From Clitoria ternatea (Eukaryota; Streptophyta; Magnoliopsida; Fabales; Fabaceae): DNA of 64,000 nt. Shown one piece after another: positions 21,319-34,121 of this stretch (position 1 is the first letter of the stretch; each line of letters opens with the position of its first letter). The notes under the pieces are model-generated. The model saw nothing but the letters and a program-made list of their open reading frames with translations. It ran no database searches and was not told the origin of the DNA. The stretch spans positions 46,608,501 to 46,672,500 of the forward strand of contig CM075675.1 in NCBI GenBank assembly GCA_037962975.1. The letters run 5' to 3'. The position numbers were made by a program, and so were the translations under genes.

Positions 21319-21337
21319 TGGCACCGTCCGCCGCGGA
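21319..21337 (+). other. Athila primer binding site
   Basis: TGGCACCGTCCGCCGCGGA, seven bases after the LTR. It resembles the tRNA-Asp-type site usual for Athila elements, with a few mismatches. Confidence 0.65.
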
Positions 21338-21447
21338 TTGAATTTAAATCGAATTCAATTATTTCGATTTGTGAATATAGTACTTGTGAGTAATTTTCTG
21401 TTGTTATATCTTTTTCTTTGCTAACCTCTTTGTTGGAAGTTTTGCTT

Positions 21448-22494
21448 ATGATATTAAGAAGTCAGGGATCGAAAGAACAGGTTGAGATAGATCCTAAAAT
21501 CGAGAAGACTTTGAAGAGAATTAAAGCTAAAGCAAAAGCACATTAAGAGGAAGGACAATCTTCTTCTTCAACTTCATCACCAATATCAACTCCAAAAATT
21601 GAAGATATGGAAAGACAACACCAACCACCAAGGCGTACTTTGGGAGATTATGCAAATCAACAAGGACCGCGATACTTCTCAAGTATTGTGATGCCACAAA
21701 CAAGAGCCTTGGAGATGAAACTAGCTTTTCTAAGTCTGATTAATGCTCATCAATTCACTGGAATGTCTAATGAAGATCCTTACACTCATTTGGCAACTTT
21801 CTATGAATTGGTTGGTACCATGGGTTTTGATCAAGAGGATATGGAAACTGCATACCTTCGTTTATTCCCATTTTCATTGGCTGGAAGAGCTAAGGAATGG
21901 TTGCAATCACACCCTAATCAAAGTTTGAGTAGTTGGTCTGAAGTAGAAGAAAAATTTCTGCACCGTTTCTTCCCTCCATCAAGATTCATAAAAGCTAAAT
22001 ATGATATTTCAATATTTCGCCAAGGAGCTGAGGAACCATTTTGTGAAGCATGGGATCGTTTTAAATCACTACTTCGCAAGTGTCCTAATTATGGTTTTGA
22101 AGACATTGCTCAATTGAATATCTTTTATAATGGACTTCGACCAGACACAAAGATGATTTTGGATGTTGCAGTTGCTGGCACAATGATGACAGTTGATGCT
22201 GATCAAGCTACAAGAATTATAGAAGCTTTATCCTCAACGGATTATCAAGCTCAGCACGATCGTCAACAAATTCAGAGGAAAGGAGTTTTAGATTTGAATA
22301 CTTCAGATGCTATTTTGGCCCAAAATAAAATCTTGACTCAACAGATTGAAGCTTTAACTCAACAAATGACCAAACTCCCGCAGCAATTACATTCAGTACA
22401 GTCTTCACAACCAATACAACAACAAAGTGCAAGATATGATTTCTGTGGAGGTGAGCATCCGAATGGTTATTGCAGAGCACAAGAGGAGACAGTT
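21448..22494 (+). pseudogene. Athila gag, N-terminal part
   Basis: The frame starts at ATG 21448 (MILRSQGSKEQ) and meets a TAA at 21544-21546. It then stays open through the Athila gag core: RTLGDYANQQGP, FTGMSNEDPYTHLATFYEL, LRLFPFSLAGRAKEWL, FLHRFFPPSRF, CEAWDRFKSLLRKCPNYGF. A zinc-knuckle remnant (YDFCGGEHPNGYC) follows just before the LTR inserted at 22495. Gag resumes in the same frame at 25568. Confidence 0.88.
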
Positions 22495-25400
22495 TGTAAC
22501 ACCCTCTGTTACACCTTAATAAAATATATAAAAATTCATAAATTTTTTTTTCAAAGATATGATTGTTAAAAAGAAACTATCGGAATAAATTACATACATT
22601 ATTTCTGAAATACCTCATAAATATTATTAAAACTTTATAAAGTATTTCTACATTCATCCAAAGAAAATAAACATTAAACATTATAAGAAAGAGAGGAAAC
22701 TCCATGGCCCAGAAGCAGTTACTTATTAACATTATTTATTCATTGGACCACGGTATTCATACCAAGCTCCCTTTCTAGAACGTGCTATATCTACTGCCGA
22801 AATTCTTCGATCCTTCCCTCTGAACCATCAATTTAGAATATATCAAACAAAAACACGGAGAAAGGAGTAAGAAACAAAATATAATATTCTCGAATAAGAC
22901 ATAAGCAACAAAGGGTTTTCATAAAACCAATACATAATAATATCAGTCACAATCACATACACAATCAATTATGAATGCATGAATATTATGCAATATCTTC
23001 ATCATAACTTACTTATATATGTGGACCCTTAAATTTTAATTTGCACTGGGCCAACCAGGAGTTTATACTGTTCCATAAGTCTGGATAATAATAATATGAA
23101 TAGCTCAACTGGCATGGAAACACTTAGAGACTAGTCAGATTGAGAAAGTTTTTATTGTGAAAGTACCCGACACTAGGGAGCTACCCCAGGTCCCCTGAAG
23201 CACCCTTTCACACCCTCTCATCCTAAGGCTCGTAATTAAGCCTCCTCTAATGCATCCTCGGTTTCTATAATCCGTCCCAGACAATATCATTTCATTTCAC
23301 TTTAATGATTCATGATGCATGAACTACTCACGTATTGAGTTGGTTAAGGCTTTTAGAAACTCAATTATTAAATACCTTAAAGGTTTACAATATCATTTTA
23401 ATAAACTGTACATTTTCTCAATTCTCTAAATTTCTGTCCCACAGAAATAAATTTGGTACAGTTTTCGAATCTCACTGAAATTGAGTTTCTAAGCCTTAAA
23501 TATCTAAAAACGTTCTCATATAAAACTTTACATAATCTTTCTCAAATTGAATCTTAACAAGATCAAATTTAGGAATCTCAATTATTTTCAAATATTCTTT
23601 AGTTATTAAGTTGGAAAAATAAAATAATTTTCTTTTGAAAAATTTTAATTAAAAGCGAATAATCTTTAAATCATTAATCAATTTTTTTTAATTCAAGATT
23701 TAATTATCTCAACTTGTTATAAATTAATTTTCATAAAATATCTACTATCTAAAATAAATACTATTTTTTTATTCTAAATATAAAAATAATTTCTAAAAAA
23801 AAATAAAAGATTTTAAAATAATAAGAATTTAAAGAGTAAGGTAAGAAATTCTTACTAAGTTTTAGCTTTCCGTCATGCTCGCTATATGCTCAAACTCCAC
23901 ATTACAATATCAACAATCAAATATCATCAATCACAATTAAACATTGTCAATCACAAATATAATCAATCATAATCAAATCAATTAAATTAAATATCATTAA
24001 TACATATCATAATACAAAATTTAATGATTATTTATATAGTCAATTTGAGTCCTTTTGGTCAATTCCTCGCATAGGTATATGTAAGTCCATATAATCCAGT
24101 CCTTGCATAGGTATAGTTCAGTTTATATAGGTTATAAAAGTCCAAGTCCTTGCATAGGTATGTTAGAGTTAGTTAAACCAGATATTTAATTTAAGATTTA
24201 TTATAAATTTTAAGTTAAAAGGTTAATATTTTTAAAATACTAATCTTATTAAATTTAAAAGGAGTAGGGGACTCCTCCCATTATTCTTATGTCTTTTCAT
24301 ATTATATTTTTATCTCACTCCCCCTTACCTTGAATTGTTACCCAAAAGAAATTTGTTTTGCGCCTCCAATTTCTAGAAATATTAATACCAATCTTATTTC
24401 AGTATAGGCATAAGATGAAGATTAAGATTACTACTTAAAACAAAAATGGTAAATTTTGAATAGTGAATAGTAAATCATGAATAGTAACAGTAAATAGTAA
24501 AACGTAAATAATAACGGTAAATAGTAAATCGTGAATAGTAACAATAAATAGTAAAACGTGAATAGTAACAGTAAATAGTAAATCGTAAATAGTAACGGTA
24601 AATAGTAAAACGTAAATAGTAAAGGTAAATAGTAACAGTAAATAATAATTTACTATTTGAATAGTAATTTACTATTGAAATAGTAATTTACTATTGAAAT
24701 AGTATTTTACTATGTAGAATAGTAACTTAAAATAATATTATTTTCAGTATAATAATAGATTTCTAAAAACGATATAAAAATAACCCTAAAAAATATAAAA
24801 GTGAGGTATTCGTTCCTTAGAATTTTAGCAGAACCTTCTTCCAAAAAATTTTACTTCTCTCTCTCATTTCCACCACTATCTCACTAGCACTACTATATTA
24901 AGAAAACTTAATCTCAAATTGTGAATTCTAAAGAAGAATTCCTTCGGTATTTATAGGAAAAAATTTACTATGCATTCTATTATTTTAATATAAAAATACT
25001 GTGCAGTTTTGAATTTTTTATTCCTGGTTACTGTGCATCTTTTGAAAATTTCATACATGCACAGTGTTTTGCATAGTAACTGTCGGCAGAATTATTAAGC
25101 CAAATAGTAACCTTTCACTCGGTATATTTTAAATATTCAAATGAGTCCTTTTTGAAATTTAGCGATATTATATCAGTCTTTACTAATTTTATAACAAGTA
25201 ATATAAAGTTTAAATTTTAAAAATCTAAAATTTTCTGTTAATAAAAATTTATTGATACGTTCCCAATTTTTTAACGATGGGAAAAAATAAAGATTTTTCT
25301 CAAACTGATAATTTTTAGATAAGTCTACTTGAATCAGATTTTAAAAAATTTTCTTATAATTTAAATTCACTTTCTTATAAATATTTTTAATTTTAGGTCA

Positions 25401-25567
25401 CTTTATATGAATTTAAAATTATTTAAAATATATTATTTTATAAAAAAATTCAAAAATTCCAAAAAATTTCAAAAAATCATAAATAATACGTAGATTAAAA
25501 AGTTCTAAAGAACCATAATCTAATTACTTTAAAATTTTAATATAAAAATAAAAATAGGGGTGTTACA
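22495..25567 (-). mobile_element. LTR insertion (3073 bp) in Athila gag, probable solo LTR
   Basis: Ends TGTAACACCC and GGGGTGTTACA. TSDs are cagtt (22490-22494) and aagtt (25568-25572), one mismatch. The gag frame continues across the insertion, which confirms both borders. No primer site or pol motif inside. Very AT-rich, with a minisatellite at about 24455-24720. Orientation (minus) is a guess from similarity of layout to the minus-strand Tekay LTRs. Confidence 0.85.
24455..24720. repeat. AATAGTAA minisatellite
   Basis: Variants of GTAAATAGTAAAACGTGAAT repeat with a period of about 13-27 bp. The last part becomes TTTACTATT/AATAGTAA inverted pairs that could fold back on themselves. Confidence 0.85.
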
Positions 25568-26184
25568 AAGTTCATTATATGAATAACCAAGGTAAACCAA
25601 ATAATTTCAATTCCAATTATCCTAACCAACAATTTCAGGGGTGGAGGAGTAATCAACATCAAGGACAAGGATGGAAACAAGAACCAAGTTCTTCAAGCAG
25701 ACCATATCAAAGTAACTATCCCTCTTTGATGGAGAAGACTTCAAGATTGGAAGATACCTTGGAGAAATTCATGCAAGCTTCTTTAACAAACCAGAAAAAT
25801 ACTGAGGCATCAATAAAGAATTTGGAGACTCAAGTAGGACAATTGGCTCGACAAATTACTGAAAATCAACGACCTCAGTATGGAGCTAATACTGAGCCAA
25901 ATCCAAAGGAGCATTGTAAAGTTGTCACAACAAGAAGTGGTAGACAAAATGGAGTTGAGCTAGGAGAGAAAGAAAAAGAAAAAGAAGAGATTTTGAGAGA
26001 AAGACAAGAAAAAGAAAAAGAATATGAAAAAGAAATAAAAGAAAAAGTAAATAGAGAAAATGAAAAAGAGAAAAGAAAAAAGAGTGAGTTTGAGAAGGGC
26101 AAAGGCAAGCTTGATGAAGAGATACCTCAATTGAAAAGCATGCCTTACCCAAAGAATCCTTCAAAGCGGGATAAAGAAAGATAA
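25568..26184 (+). pseudogene. Athila gag, C-terminal part
   Basis: Continues gag after the LTR: asparagine/glutamine-rich (NNQGKPNNFNSNYPNQQFQG), then the conserved LEKFMQASLTNQKNTEASIKNLE coiled segment and VVTTRSG. A highly charged KEK-rich linker precedes the protease. A TAA at 26182-26184 interrupts the frame, which then continues unchanged. Confidence 0.85.
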
Positions 26185-27006
26185 TTTGCAAGGTTCATGG
26201 ACATTTTCAAAAGACTTCAAATTAATGTCCCATTCATGGAAGCTATGGAGCAAATGTCCACCTATGCAAAATTTATGAAGGATTTGTTAACAAAGAATAG
26301 AAGATTTTCAAAAGAAACGGTTGTTTTGGAAGCTGGATGTAGTGCCATTATCCAAAAGGCATTACCGCCTAAGACCAAGGATCCAGGAAGTTTCACAATT
26401 CCCGTCACTATTGGTCACATGCCGGTAAGGAGAGCATTACTAGATTTGGGAGCAAGCATAAATCTAATGCCACTCTAAATGCTTAAAAGGATTGGAGATC
26501 TTGAGATAAGGCCAACAAAAATGACATTACAATTGGCTGACAGATCAATGAAGTTTCCTTATGGTGTGGAGGAAGATGTTTTGGTAAAGGTGGAGAAATT
26601 TGTATTTCCAGTGGACTTTGTGATAATGGACATGGAAGAGGATGTTGAAGTACCATTGATCTTAGGAAGACCGTTTATGAAAACTGCTAAAGTAATCATA
26701 GATGTTGGTGATGGCAAACTAAAGGTACAAGTTCAAGATGAAGAGGTGAATTTTAATGTCTTTGAAGCAATGAAATATCTAGCAGATAAACAAAGTTGTT
26801 TCAAGATTAATGTTGAAGAGGAGGTCATTGAAGGACAGCTCAATAAAGTGCAAAATTCAAGTCTTCTTGAAAAGGCTTTGATTGGAGCTGTTGAAAATCT
26901 TAATGATTTAGAAACTGAAGAAGTTAGGGAGATTCTGCAAAGATTAGATGCAGGCAAAGAAAGTAATAGTAAACAAGAAGCAGTGGAGACCCTTCCTCAA
27001 AAATAA
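26185..27006 (+). pseudogene. Athila protease region
   Basis: Same frame as gag. MDIFKRLQINVPFMEAMEQM precedes the protease; the active-site motif is ALLDLGASINLMPL (about 26439-26478), the DLGAS form usual in Athila. TAA at 26476-26478 lies just after it. ILGRPFMKTAKVIIDV (about 26660-26707) is the C-terminal flap-side motif. A second TAA at 27004-27006 precedes RT. Confidence 0.85.
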
Positions 27007-28720
27007 GTTTCTGAAGCTCAAAAGCTGGAGTTGAAGGAGTTGCCTTCATACTTGAAGTATATCTTTTTAGATGACGAAGGAGAAAAACCAGTCATCATTA
27101 GCAAAAACTTGTCAAAGGAGGAAGAAGAAAAATTAACTGAGATCCTAAAGAAGAATGAAGAGGCAATTGGGTGGAAGCTGAGTGATTTAAAAGGAATTAG
27201 CCATTCATATTGTATGCACCACATCTTTATGGAGAAAGAGTATAAGCCTGTAGCACAACCACAGAGAAGATTAAATCCAACTATGAAAGAAGTTGTTAAA
27301 AAGGAAGTCATTAAATAATTGGAAGCTGGGATGATTTATCCTATTTCTGATAGTGCTTGGGTGAGTCCAGTACAAGTTGTACCAAAAAAGGGAGGTATGA
27401 CAGTGGTACAAAATGACAACAATGAGCTCATTCCTACTCACACAGTAACTGGTTGGAGAATGTGTATAGACTACAGAAAGCTCAATCAAGCTACAAGAAA
27501 GGATCACTTTCCATTACCCTTCATGGACCAAATGTTAGAGAGATTGGCTGGACAAGCATACTACTATTTTCTAAATGGTTATTCAGGTTATAATCAAATT
27601 GCAGTAGCACCAGAAGACCAAGAAAAAACAGCATTTACTTATCCTTATGGTGTTTTTGCTTATAGAAAAATGTCTTTTGGACTTTGTAATGCTCCAGCCA
27701 CTTTTCAAAGGTGCATGCTCTCTATCTTTGCTGATCTTGTAGAGAATTGTATAGAAATTTTTATGGATGATTTTTCAGTTTTTGGTAAATCATTTGAGTT
27801 ATGCTTAGAAAATCTTGACACTGTGCTTAAAAGATGTGAACTTAGTGCTAAATTGGGGAAAATGCCATTTTATAGTATCCAAAGGCATTGTGTTAGGCCA
27901 CACAATTTCAAATAAAGGCATTGAAGTGGACCGTGCTAAAGTGGAAGTTATTGAAAAATTACCTCCACTAGTCAATGTCAAGGGTGTTAGGAGTTTTCTT
28001 GGGCATGCTGGTTTTTACCGAAGATTTATTAAGGATTTTTCAAAAATTACAAAACCTTTGAGTAATTTGTTACAAAAAAACATTCCTTTTTATTTTAATG
28101 AAGCTTGTTTATCAGCTTTTCAACTGTTGAAGCAAAAATTGATTACTGTTCCTGTCCTAATTGCTCCAGACTGGTCACTTGATTTTAAATTGATGTGTGA
28201 TGCAAGTGACTATGCTATTGGTGCAGTGCTTGGACAAAGGAAATCTAAATTGTTCCATCCTATATATTACGCTAGTAAAGTTTTAAATGAGGCACAAATA
28301 AATTATGCCACAACTGAGAAAGAATTACTAGCTGTAGTATATGGATTGGAAAAATTTAGATCATATTTAATTGGTTCCAAGGTTGTTTGTTTTACAGATC
28401 ATGCTGTAATAAAGTACCTATTAAACAAACAAGATTCCAAACCCAGATTGATCAGATGGATCCTGCTTTTACAAGAATTTGATTTGACCATTCGTGATAA
28501 AAAAGGCAGTGAAAATCATATAGCAGATCATTTATCCAGGATGATCAACAATGAAGTCATAACACTACAGCCTGAAGTCCAAGAAGAGTTTCCGAATGAG
28601 AAATTGTTATTGATTCAGGAGAGGCCATGGTTTGCTGACATGGCTAATTTTAAAGCTGCAGGGATACTTCCAGAAGATTTCACCTGGCAACAAAAGAAGA
28701 AATTTTTAAAGGATGCATAA
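27007..28720 (+). pseudogene. Athila reverse transcriptase and RNase H
   Basis: Frame 1 to about 27890: HIFMEKEYKPVAQPQRRLNP, then TAA (27316-27318), MCIDYRKLNQATRKDHFPLP, GYSGYNQIAVAPEDQEKT, FGLCNAPATFQRCM and the active site IFMDDFSVF (about 27757-27783). Near 27890 a frameshift moves the sequence to frame 2: FLGHAGFYRRFIKDFSKI, then RNase H motifs LMCDASDYAIGAVLG, TTEKELLAVVYGLEKF and CFTDHAVIKYLL. Two TAA codons (28718-28723) follow. The catalytic residues are kept. Confidence 0.9.
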
Positions 28721-28723
28721 TAA

Positions 28724-29915
28724 TATGTATGGGATGACCCATGCCTGTTTAAGCTTGGATCTAATCATATATTGAGAAGATGTGTATCTCAGCTGGAAGC
28801 CAGGAGTATTTTGTGGCATTATCACAGTTCAGCATATGGAGGCCACTTTAATGGAGAAAGGACAGCAGCAAAAGTCCTTTAATCAAGTTTTTTTCTGGCC
28901 CATTTTATTTAAAGATGCTAACTTATTTGTGCAAAATTGTGATGTATGCCAAAGAACATGAAGTATGACAAGGAGAGATAAAATGCCACTAACAGCCATT
29001 TTGGAAGTTGAAGTTTTTGACTGTTGGGGCATAGACTTTGTTGGACCCTTACCAGCCTCACTTTCTAATGAGTACATTTTAGTCACTGTGGACTATGTTT
29101 CCAAGTGGGTTGAGGCAACCGCTTGTGCCAGGGCAGATGCCAAAACTGTTATAAAATTTTTAAAGAAAAATATTTTTAGTAGATTTGGCACCCCCAGAGT
29201 TTTGATAAGTGATAGAGGATCCCACTTTTACAATACACAACTTCAAAAATGTTTAGAGCATTATGGTGTAAGGCATAAGGTGACTTCTCCATACCATCCA
29301 CAAGCTAATGGGCAAGTAGAAGTGTCCAACAAAGAGATTAAAAGAATTCTAGAGAAGACAGTCTCTCAGAGTAGAAAAAATTGGTCTCTGAAGTTAGATG
29401 AAGCTCTTTGGGTGTATAGGACTGCTTTTAAAGCCCCAACAGGATTCTCACCCTATCAGCTGGTTTATGGCAAGAGTTGTCATTTACCAGTAGAGTTGGA
29501 GCATAAAGCGTATTGGGCAATGAAGTTGCTCAATTTTGATCTAGAAGCATCAACCAAGGAAAGAAAGGTTCAGCTGGAAAAACTTGGAGAATGGAGGCTA
29601 GAAGCATATGAGTCTTCAAAAATCTATAAAGATCAAATGAAGACTTATCATGATAAGAAAATTGTGAAAAAGAGCTTCTATCCAGGTCAGTCTGTGCTTT
29701 TATTTAATTTAAAATTAAAACTCTTTCCAGGAAAACTGCGCTTGAAATGGTCAGGACCTTTTCAAGTCAAAGAAGTAAAGCCATATGGTGCAGTAGAACT
29801 TCAAGATCCAAAATCTGAAAGAACCTGGACTGTCAATGGACAAAGGCTTAAACCGTACATGGGTGGAGATGTGGAGAAGCTGAATATGCTACTCCACTTT
29901 TATGATCCAAATTGA
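28724..29915 (+). pseudogene. Athila integrase
   Basis: The HHCC motif begins WHYHSSAYGGHFNGERT; a stop and a 1-nt frameshift lie near 28880. It continues QNCDVCQRT, then a TGA at about 28959. From 28965 the core is open: WGIDFVGPLP (D), LISDRGSHF (D), HPQANGQVEVSNKEIKRIL (E), then the lineage signature YGKSCHLPVELEHKAYWAMK and the C-terminal GKLRLKWSGPFQVKEVKPYG. Ends at 29913-29915. Confidence 0.9.
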
Positions 29916-30138
29916 GATGAATCAGGCGTCGAGCTAAATGACGTTAAACAAGCACTGACTGGGAGGCAACCCAGTGTGTTTGACCTTTAATTAATCTTGT
30001 TTCTAATGCATTTTCATGGATGTGCATATTGATTTTGAATTAGAGTTAAAACCCAAGGAACTGGAAAATGGAAGTGTGAAACTTAAAAATGAGAAAGAGT
30101 CAATTTGGGAAAATTAGAATTTTGAGCAAAAGTTATAT
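29916..30138 (+). other. Athila spacer after integrase
   Basis: Non-coding. Contains GACTGGGAGGCAACCCAGTG (29957-29976), a stem-forming stretch often found after integrase in Athila elements. Nothing else recognised. Confidence 0.6.
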
Positions 30139-30792
30139 CGCTCAAGCGAATCTCACTTCGCTCAAGTGAGATATGTTTTTAACAAGCTTCGCTGCAAGTC
30201 GCTTAAGCTTAATTCATCCATTTAGACACTGGAAGAATTTCGCTGAAGCGACACATCCTTCACCCGAGCGAAAGTCCTTTTACAAAGCCTTCGCTTAACT
30301 TGAATTGTAAATCGCTCAGGCGGATTTCAGGAAAATAGCTATTGGATACATTTCACTTAAGCGAATGGGACATCTGCTCAAGCGAATTATGCAGAATTCT
30401 TATAAACTTGAACATTATTATCTTTCTGCAACATTCGCTCGAGTGAATTAAATGTCGCCCAAGCGAATAATAACTATCTTACTTCTATTTGGCTACTGGA
30501 GTAAATTCACTCAAGTGGATTAATACTCGCCTGAGCGAATATCTTCCAGAAAACAAATTTCAAAAATACACTCAAGCAATATATATTTCATCCCGGTGAA
30601 TTTTCTCCTGCACCTAAATCACTAATTCTCGCCTAAGCGAAACCTATATAGCTTGAGCGAAGGAAATTTTAAAGTATCAGGTACCTTTCCCACTCGATTT
30701 CGCTGAAGCGAACCATCATCGCTTAAGTGAAATAAGAGACTCTTCATTCTCGAAGATTAAATTCGCTGCAGCGACTGGAGCTCGCTTGAGCG
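30139..30792. repeat. Phased palindrome array upstream of the Athila env-like gene
   Basis: Cores of CGCT-NN-AGCG type (several decayed) start at 30139, 30159, 30200, 30241, 30261, 30292, 30313, 30354, 30375, 30436, 30456, 30508, 30528, 30569, 30589, 30630, 30650, 30701, 30720, 30764 and 30783. Steps are 20, 41, 41, 20, 31, 21, 41, 21, 61, 20, 52, 20, 41, 20, 41, 20, 51, 19, 44 and 19. Same grammar as the LTR array of this element. CAG/CTG in the gaps is less regular here (clean at 30546 and 30608). Confidence 0.9.
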
Positions 30793-31666
30793 AATTTAAG
30801 CGGTGAAGATTTTTAAAAGGGGTTAAGTCTCATTTTCGATTACAAAATCACTCTATCTTAAAACCCTTTAACTCACGACAATCCTCTCCACTCTCACTCT
30901 CGGATTCGATGGTTTTAGCACCGTTTCTTTTCTTCTCCCGTCTCTCATTTTCAAGTTTCAAGTTTCCTTCATTTCAAGGTAAGTTAACGAAACCTTCATT
31001 TTGTTTATCTTCTTCTTCTTTCTGGTACTAGGAGATTGATGCTTTTGTTGGAAATGGTTAGGTTAATGCTGATACATTTTGCTTAGGGTTTGATGGCATT
31101 GGTTTGTTTTCTTTAACTTGATGCTTAGGGTTAAGTGGATGCTTATGCCATTGTTCTTAAATCCATGGTATCATGTTTTGGTAATATCATTGGGATGCTT
31201 TGTTTTGTCTATTTATATAGATTTTGTGATGTTGTCTATTTTGTTTGTTTTCTAAAAAGTGGTTTGGGATGCAAGTAAATTATGTCTGGTGGACCAAGTA
31301 GACTATATTTGGTGTAATGTTTGGGAAAGTTCATATTTTAAGGCCATACTCTGTTTTTGGGTTCTAGTTCTAGAAGAAGGGTTAGTATTGTATGAATGGT
31401 GTCTGAGCCCGGGTATATGATATTGGTGATGCCATGCAATTGATAGAACTTGATGACCCGTGTAACTACTGTCTACAACCAATCTCTACATTGAACATGC
31501 TCTGTTTTGATGATGCTTTATTTTACTTCAAAGAGTGATTTGGTGAATGACAATCATAGTCCATGTACTTTGTGTTAGGAATAGTTCAATTGTAATTTTG
31601 TTTTGAAATTGTTATGTATCATATATTGACATGTAACCCATGAAATTCAATTTGCAATTTCAGGTT
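30793..31666 (+). promoter_or_regulatory. Athila env-like promoter, leader exon and intron
   Basis: A TTTTTAAAAGG stretch at 30810-30820 is a weak TATA candidate, 29 bp after the last palindrome core. A CT-rich leader follows. A consensus donor (AAG|GTAAGT) starts at 30979 and a T-rich acceptor (TTTGCAATTTCAG) ends at 31663, defining an intron of about 685 nt. The ORF's ATG is at 31667, four bases into the next exon. Athila env-like transcripts are known to be spliced; this intron is inferred. Confidence 0.65.
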
Positions 31667-33004
31667 ATGGCACGCTCTAAAAATGCACAAGAGATACAGA
31701 GGGGGCAGGAATGAGCTGCTGCACACAGGGATCGTCAAAAAAGGAAGCGCACTGTAGATTCTTCCCCTCCATTGAATCAGAAGTTTAAGACTAAGGAAAC
31801 CGAAAAGCGATTCCACAACATTCACCACTAGACCATACTTCCAGAGCGTCACGTCGACTTAAGGGAAGGTGAATGTGATGACTTCATGAACATGCTCAGA
31901 AAAAGAAAGTGGTTGCGAGTTGCCAATCCTCGGGTTAAATATGATCCTGAAGTGGTGAAGGAATTTTATGCCAATGCCTGGTGGACCGGGGGTGCTATGG
32001 ACCGAAGAGCTTGGGTTCGGGGCCATTGGGTTTCTTATGACAGAGACAACATCAATGACCACCTTAGAGATATCATGCAGCTAGAAGAGGATAAACTATG
32101 TACTTATGGCAGACTGAAAAAGAAACGATATGTTTACTCTGTTTGCGAACTGGAATCTATTTTGTGCCTTCTGGACCACTATTTTCAGAGAGGTGCCAAC
32201 GAGCATCCTACTAGACTTCTTAGGAAAGACATGAAAATGCTAACAAGGGTGTGGACCACATTTCTCCTAGCCAATGTGGTTCTAAATGCTCACGTTTCTT
32301 ATCTTCCTTTACCTAAGTGTGAGCTCCTATTATGCATCTTGGATCCCAGGAGATCAGTGGACATTGCTCAGATCCTTTCTGATGAAATCTTCTGCTTTGC
32401 CCAACAAAATTTGAAGACCACCATAGCAGATGCAAAACCCAAAGGCACTCTTGGTTTTCCTGCTTTTATCACAGGTTTATGCGCAGCTCAGGGAGTGGAT
32501 GTTGACCCTACTACCCCGATTCGACCTTCCATTGACAAAAAGTTCATTGATCAAAATTGTTGAATTGAGGCATCAGCAGGACCTTTATCTTCTGTACCCC
32601 CTCCAGTCTTGACACAATCTGAGCCTACATCATCTCCACCTCGCATTGAAGCTCTACCACCAATACCACCTCTACCTCCTACCACAGATGCCATCTTTCT
32701 CACTCATCTCACTCATATCCAGCAGCAGCAGGCAGCTCTTAACAAAGCAATCACCTATTTCTACCGCGCTAGATATTGGAGCCACCCAGCAGGACCCTTC
32801 ATGCACCCAGATGAGTTTATTTCCAAAGTTGCTTGGCCTGGGGACAGCCCAACTTTCCCAGAGGAGGAAAGGACAGCAGCTACAGCTGAAGCTGAGCCGG
32901 TAGCACCAACACCACCACCACCACCAGCACCATCATCTGAACAGACAGAGATACCATCATCTTCAGCACCAGAGTTACAGCCAGCTGTTATACAGGAGCA
33001 GTAG
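31667..33004 (+). pseudogene. Athila env-like ORF (broken)
   Basis: One frame from ATG 31667 (MARSKNAQEIQRGQ) with stops TGA 31712-31714, TAG 31829-31831 and TGA 32561-32563. The main domain (31886-32560) is the putative plant transposon protein domain: RKRKWLRVANPRVKYDPEVV, VRGHWVSYDRDNINDHL, TRVWTTFLLANVVLNAHVSY, LGFPAFITGLCAAQGVDVDP. A proline-rich linker (PPIPPLPP) and a short helical, glutamine-rich segment follow, ending with a PPPPPAPSSE tail. No signal peptide is seen. The order of parts parallels the SIRE ORF at 5891-7018. Confidence 0.85.
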
Positions 33005-34121
33005 GATGCTGAACATAGAGAGTTCGAGGAGTAGCTCGATCGCGTGGTCACCGACATCTTAATGTCGCATGATTGAAATCGGCCTCTGTGGTTCCATTTC
33101 ATTTTGTCCAGTTTATTTACGTTTATGTTATTTTAAATTCAGCAGTTGTTTCAGTACTTTTACTTTACAACAGCAGTTGTTTCATGTTTATGCCTAACTG
33201 AATTTTGTTGCATACGCTAGTTGTTATGTTTAGGTGCGAAAATTTTTGATGTCTGAAATGTTTTTGGAAAAGTGAAGAAAGATATGAATTAATCTTAGGT
33301 TGCATAAAAGGAAGGACAACTAGTTTTGGAAAATATGATAATTCCTGATGAATGCTGAATGAAATCTTTCTAAATTTTAAGTTAGGAATTAGTTCACAAT
33401 GTTTGAACCCTTTTCTGTGAAGATAAAGAAATCAAGACGATTAACCCAGTAAGAGAGTGCAACCATAAACACCGAGAGTTCATTGATTCTTGTGTAATCT
33501 TTCATTGCATAAATTTCTAGCAAGGATCATTGCTTAGTCAAACATGGACAGGATAAAGGCAAACTTTGTGTAGAATAGGTTTAAACAAGAGCCAAAAAGC
33601 CAACCTTCAATAGTAATCAATCCAATTTTTTTCTTTAACCCCATTGAGCCAAAAAGTTTATTTTTTTAACCTTAGAACATGCTTGTATAAAAGTTTCGAC
33701 CCTAATGCATGCTAAGGACAAGAATAATCTTTTAAGAGGGTTATGTAAATAACTTGGCTATAACTGTCAAAAAGAAAGGAAAAATTGGAAAATAAAATAA
33801 AATCCTCCTAGAAATGTCAAAGAACAAACAAAAGTAAGGAGGAATACAAAGAAGAATTCAATGGCTCAAGTGAAGAAAGAATGAGAAAACAAAAGCCAAG
33901 GCTAAGAAATTTGATTGTCCTTAGTATGTTCTTTGCATTCCAAAGAAAAACCAATAAGTTTCTTGTAAGCCTGGCCAAGTTACAACCTACTAAAGACCTT
34001 TTGATCCATATTTGTTTGAGTAGTTATCTTATGTAGTGAAATAAAATGTAATGATTGAATAACACTTGATCAATGTTATAGAGAGCAAACACTCACCTGG
34101 AAGGTATAAATAGAGAGGGTT
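33005..34121 (+). other. Athila 3' non-coding region, first part
   Basis: AT-rich, no coding signal recognised. TSD gggtt (34117-34121) marks the nested insertion at 34122. Confidence 0.7.
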
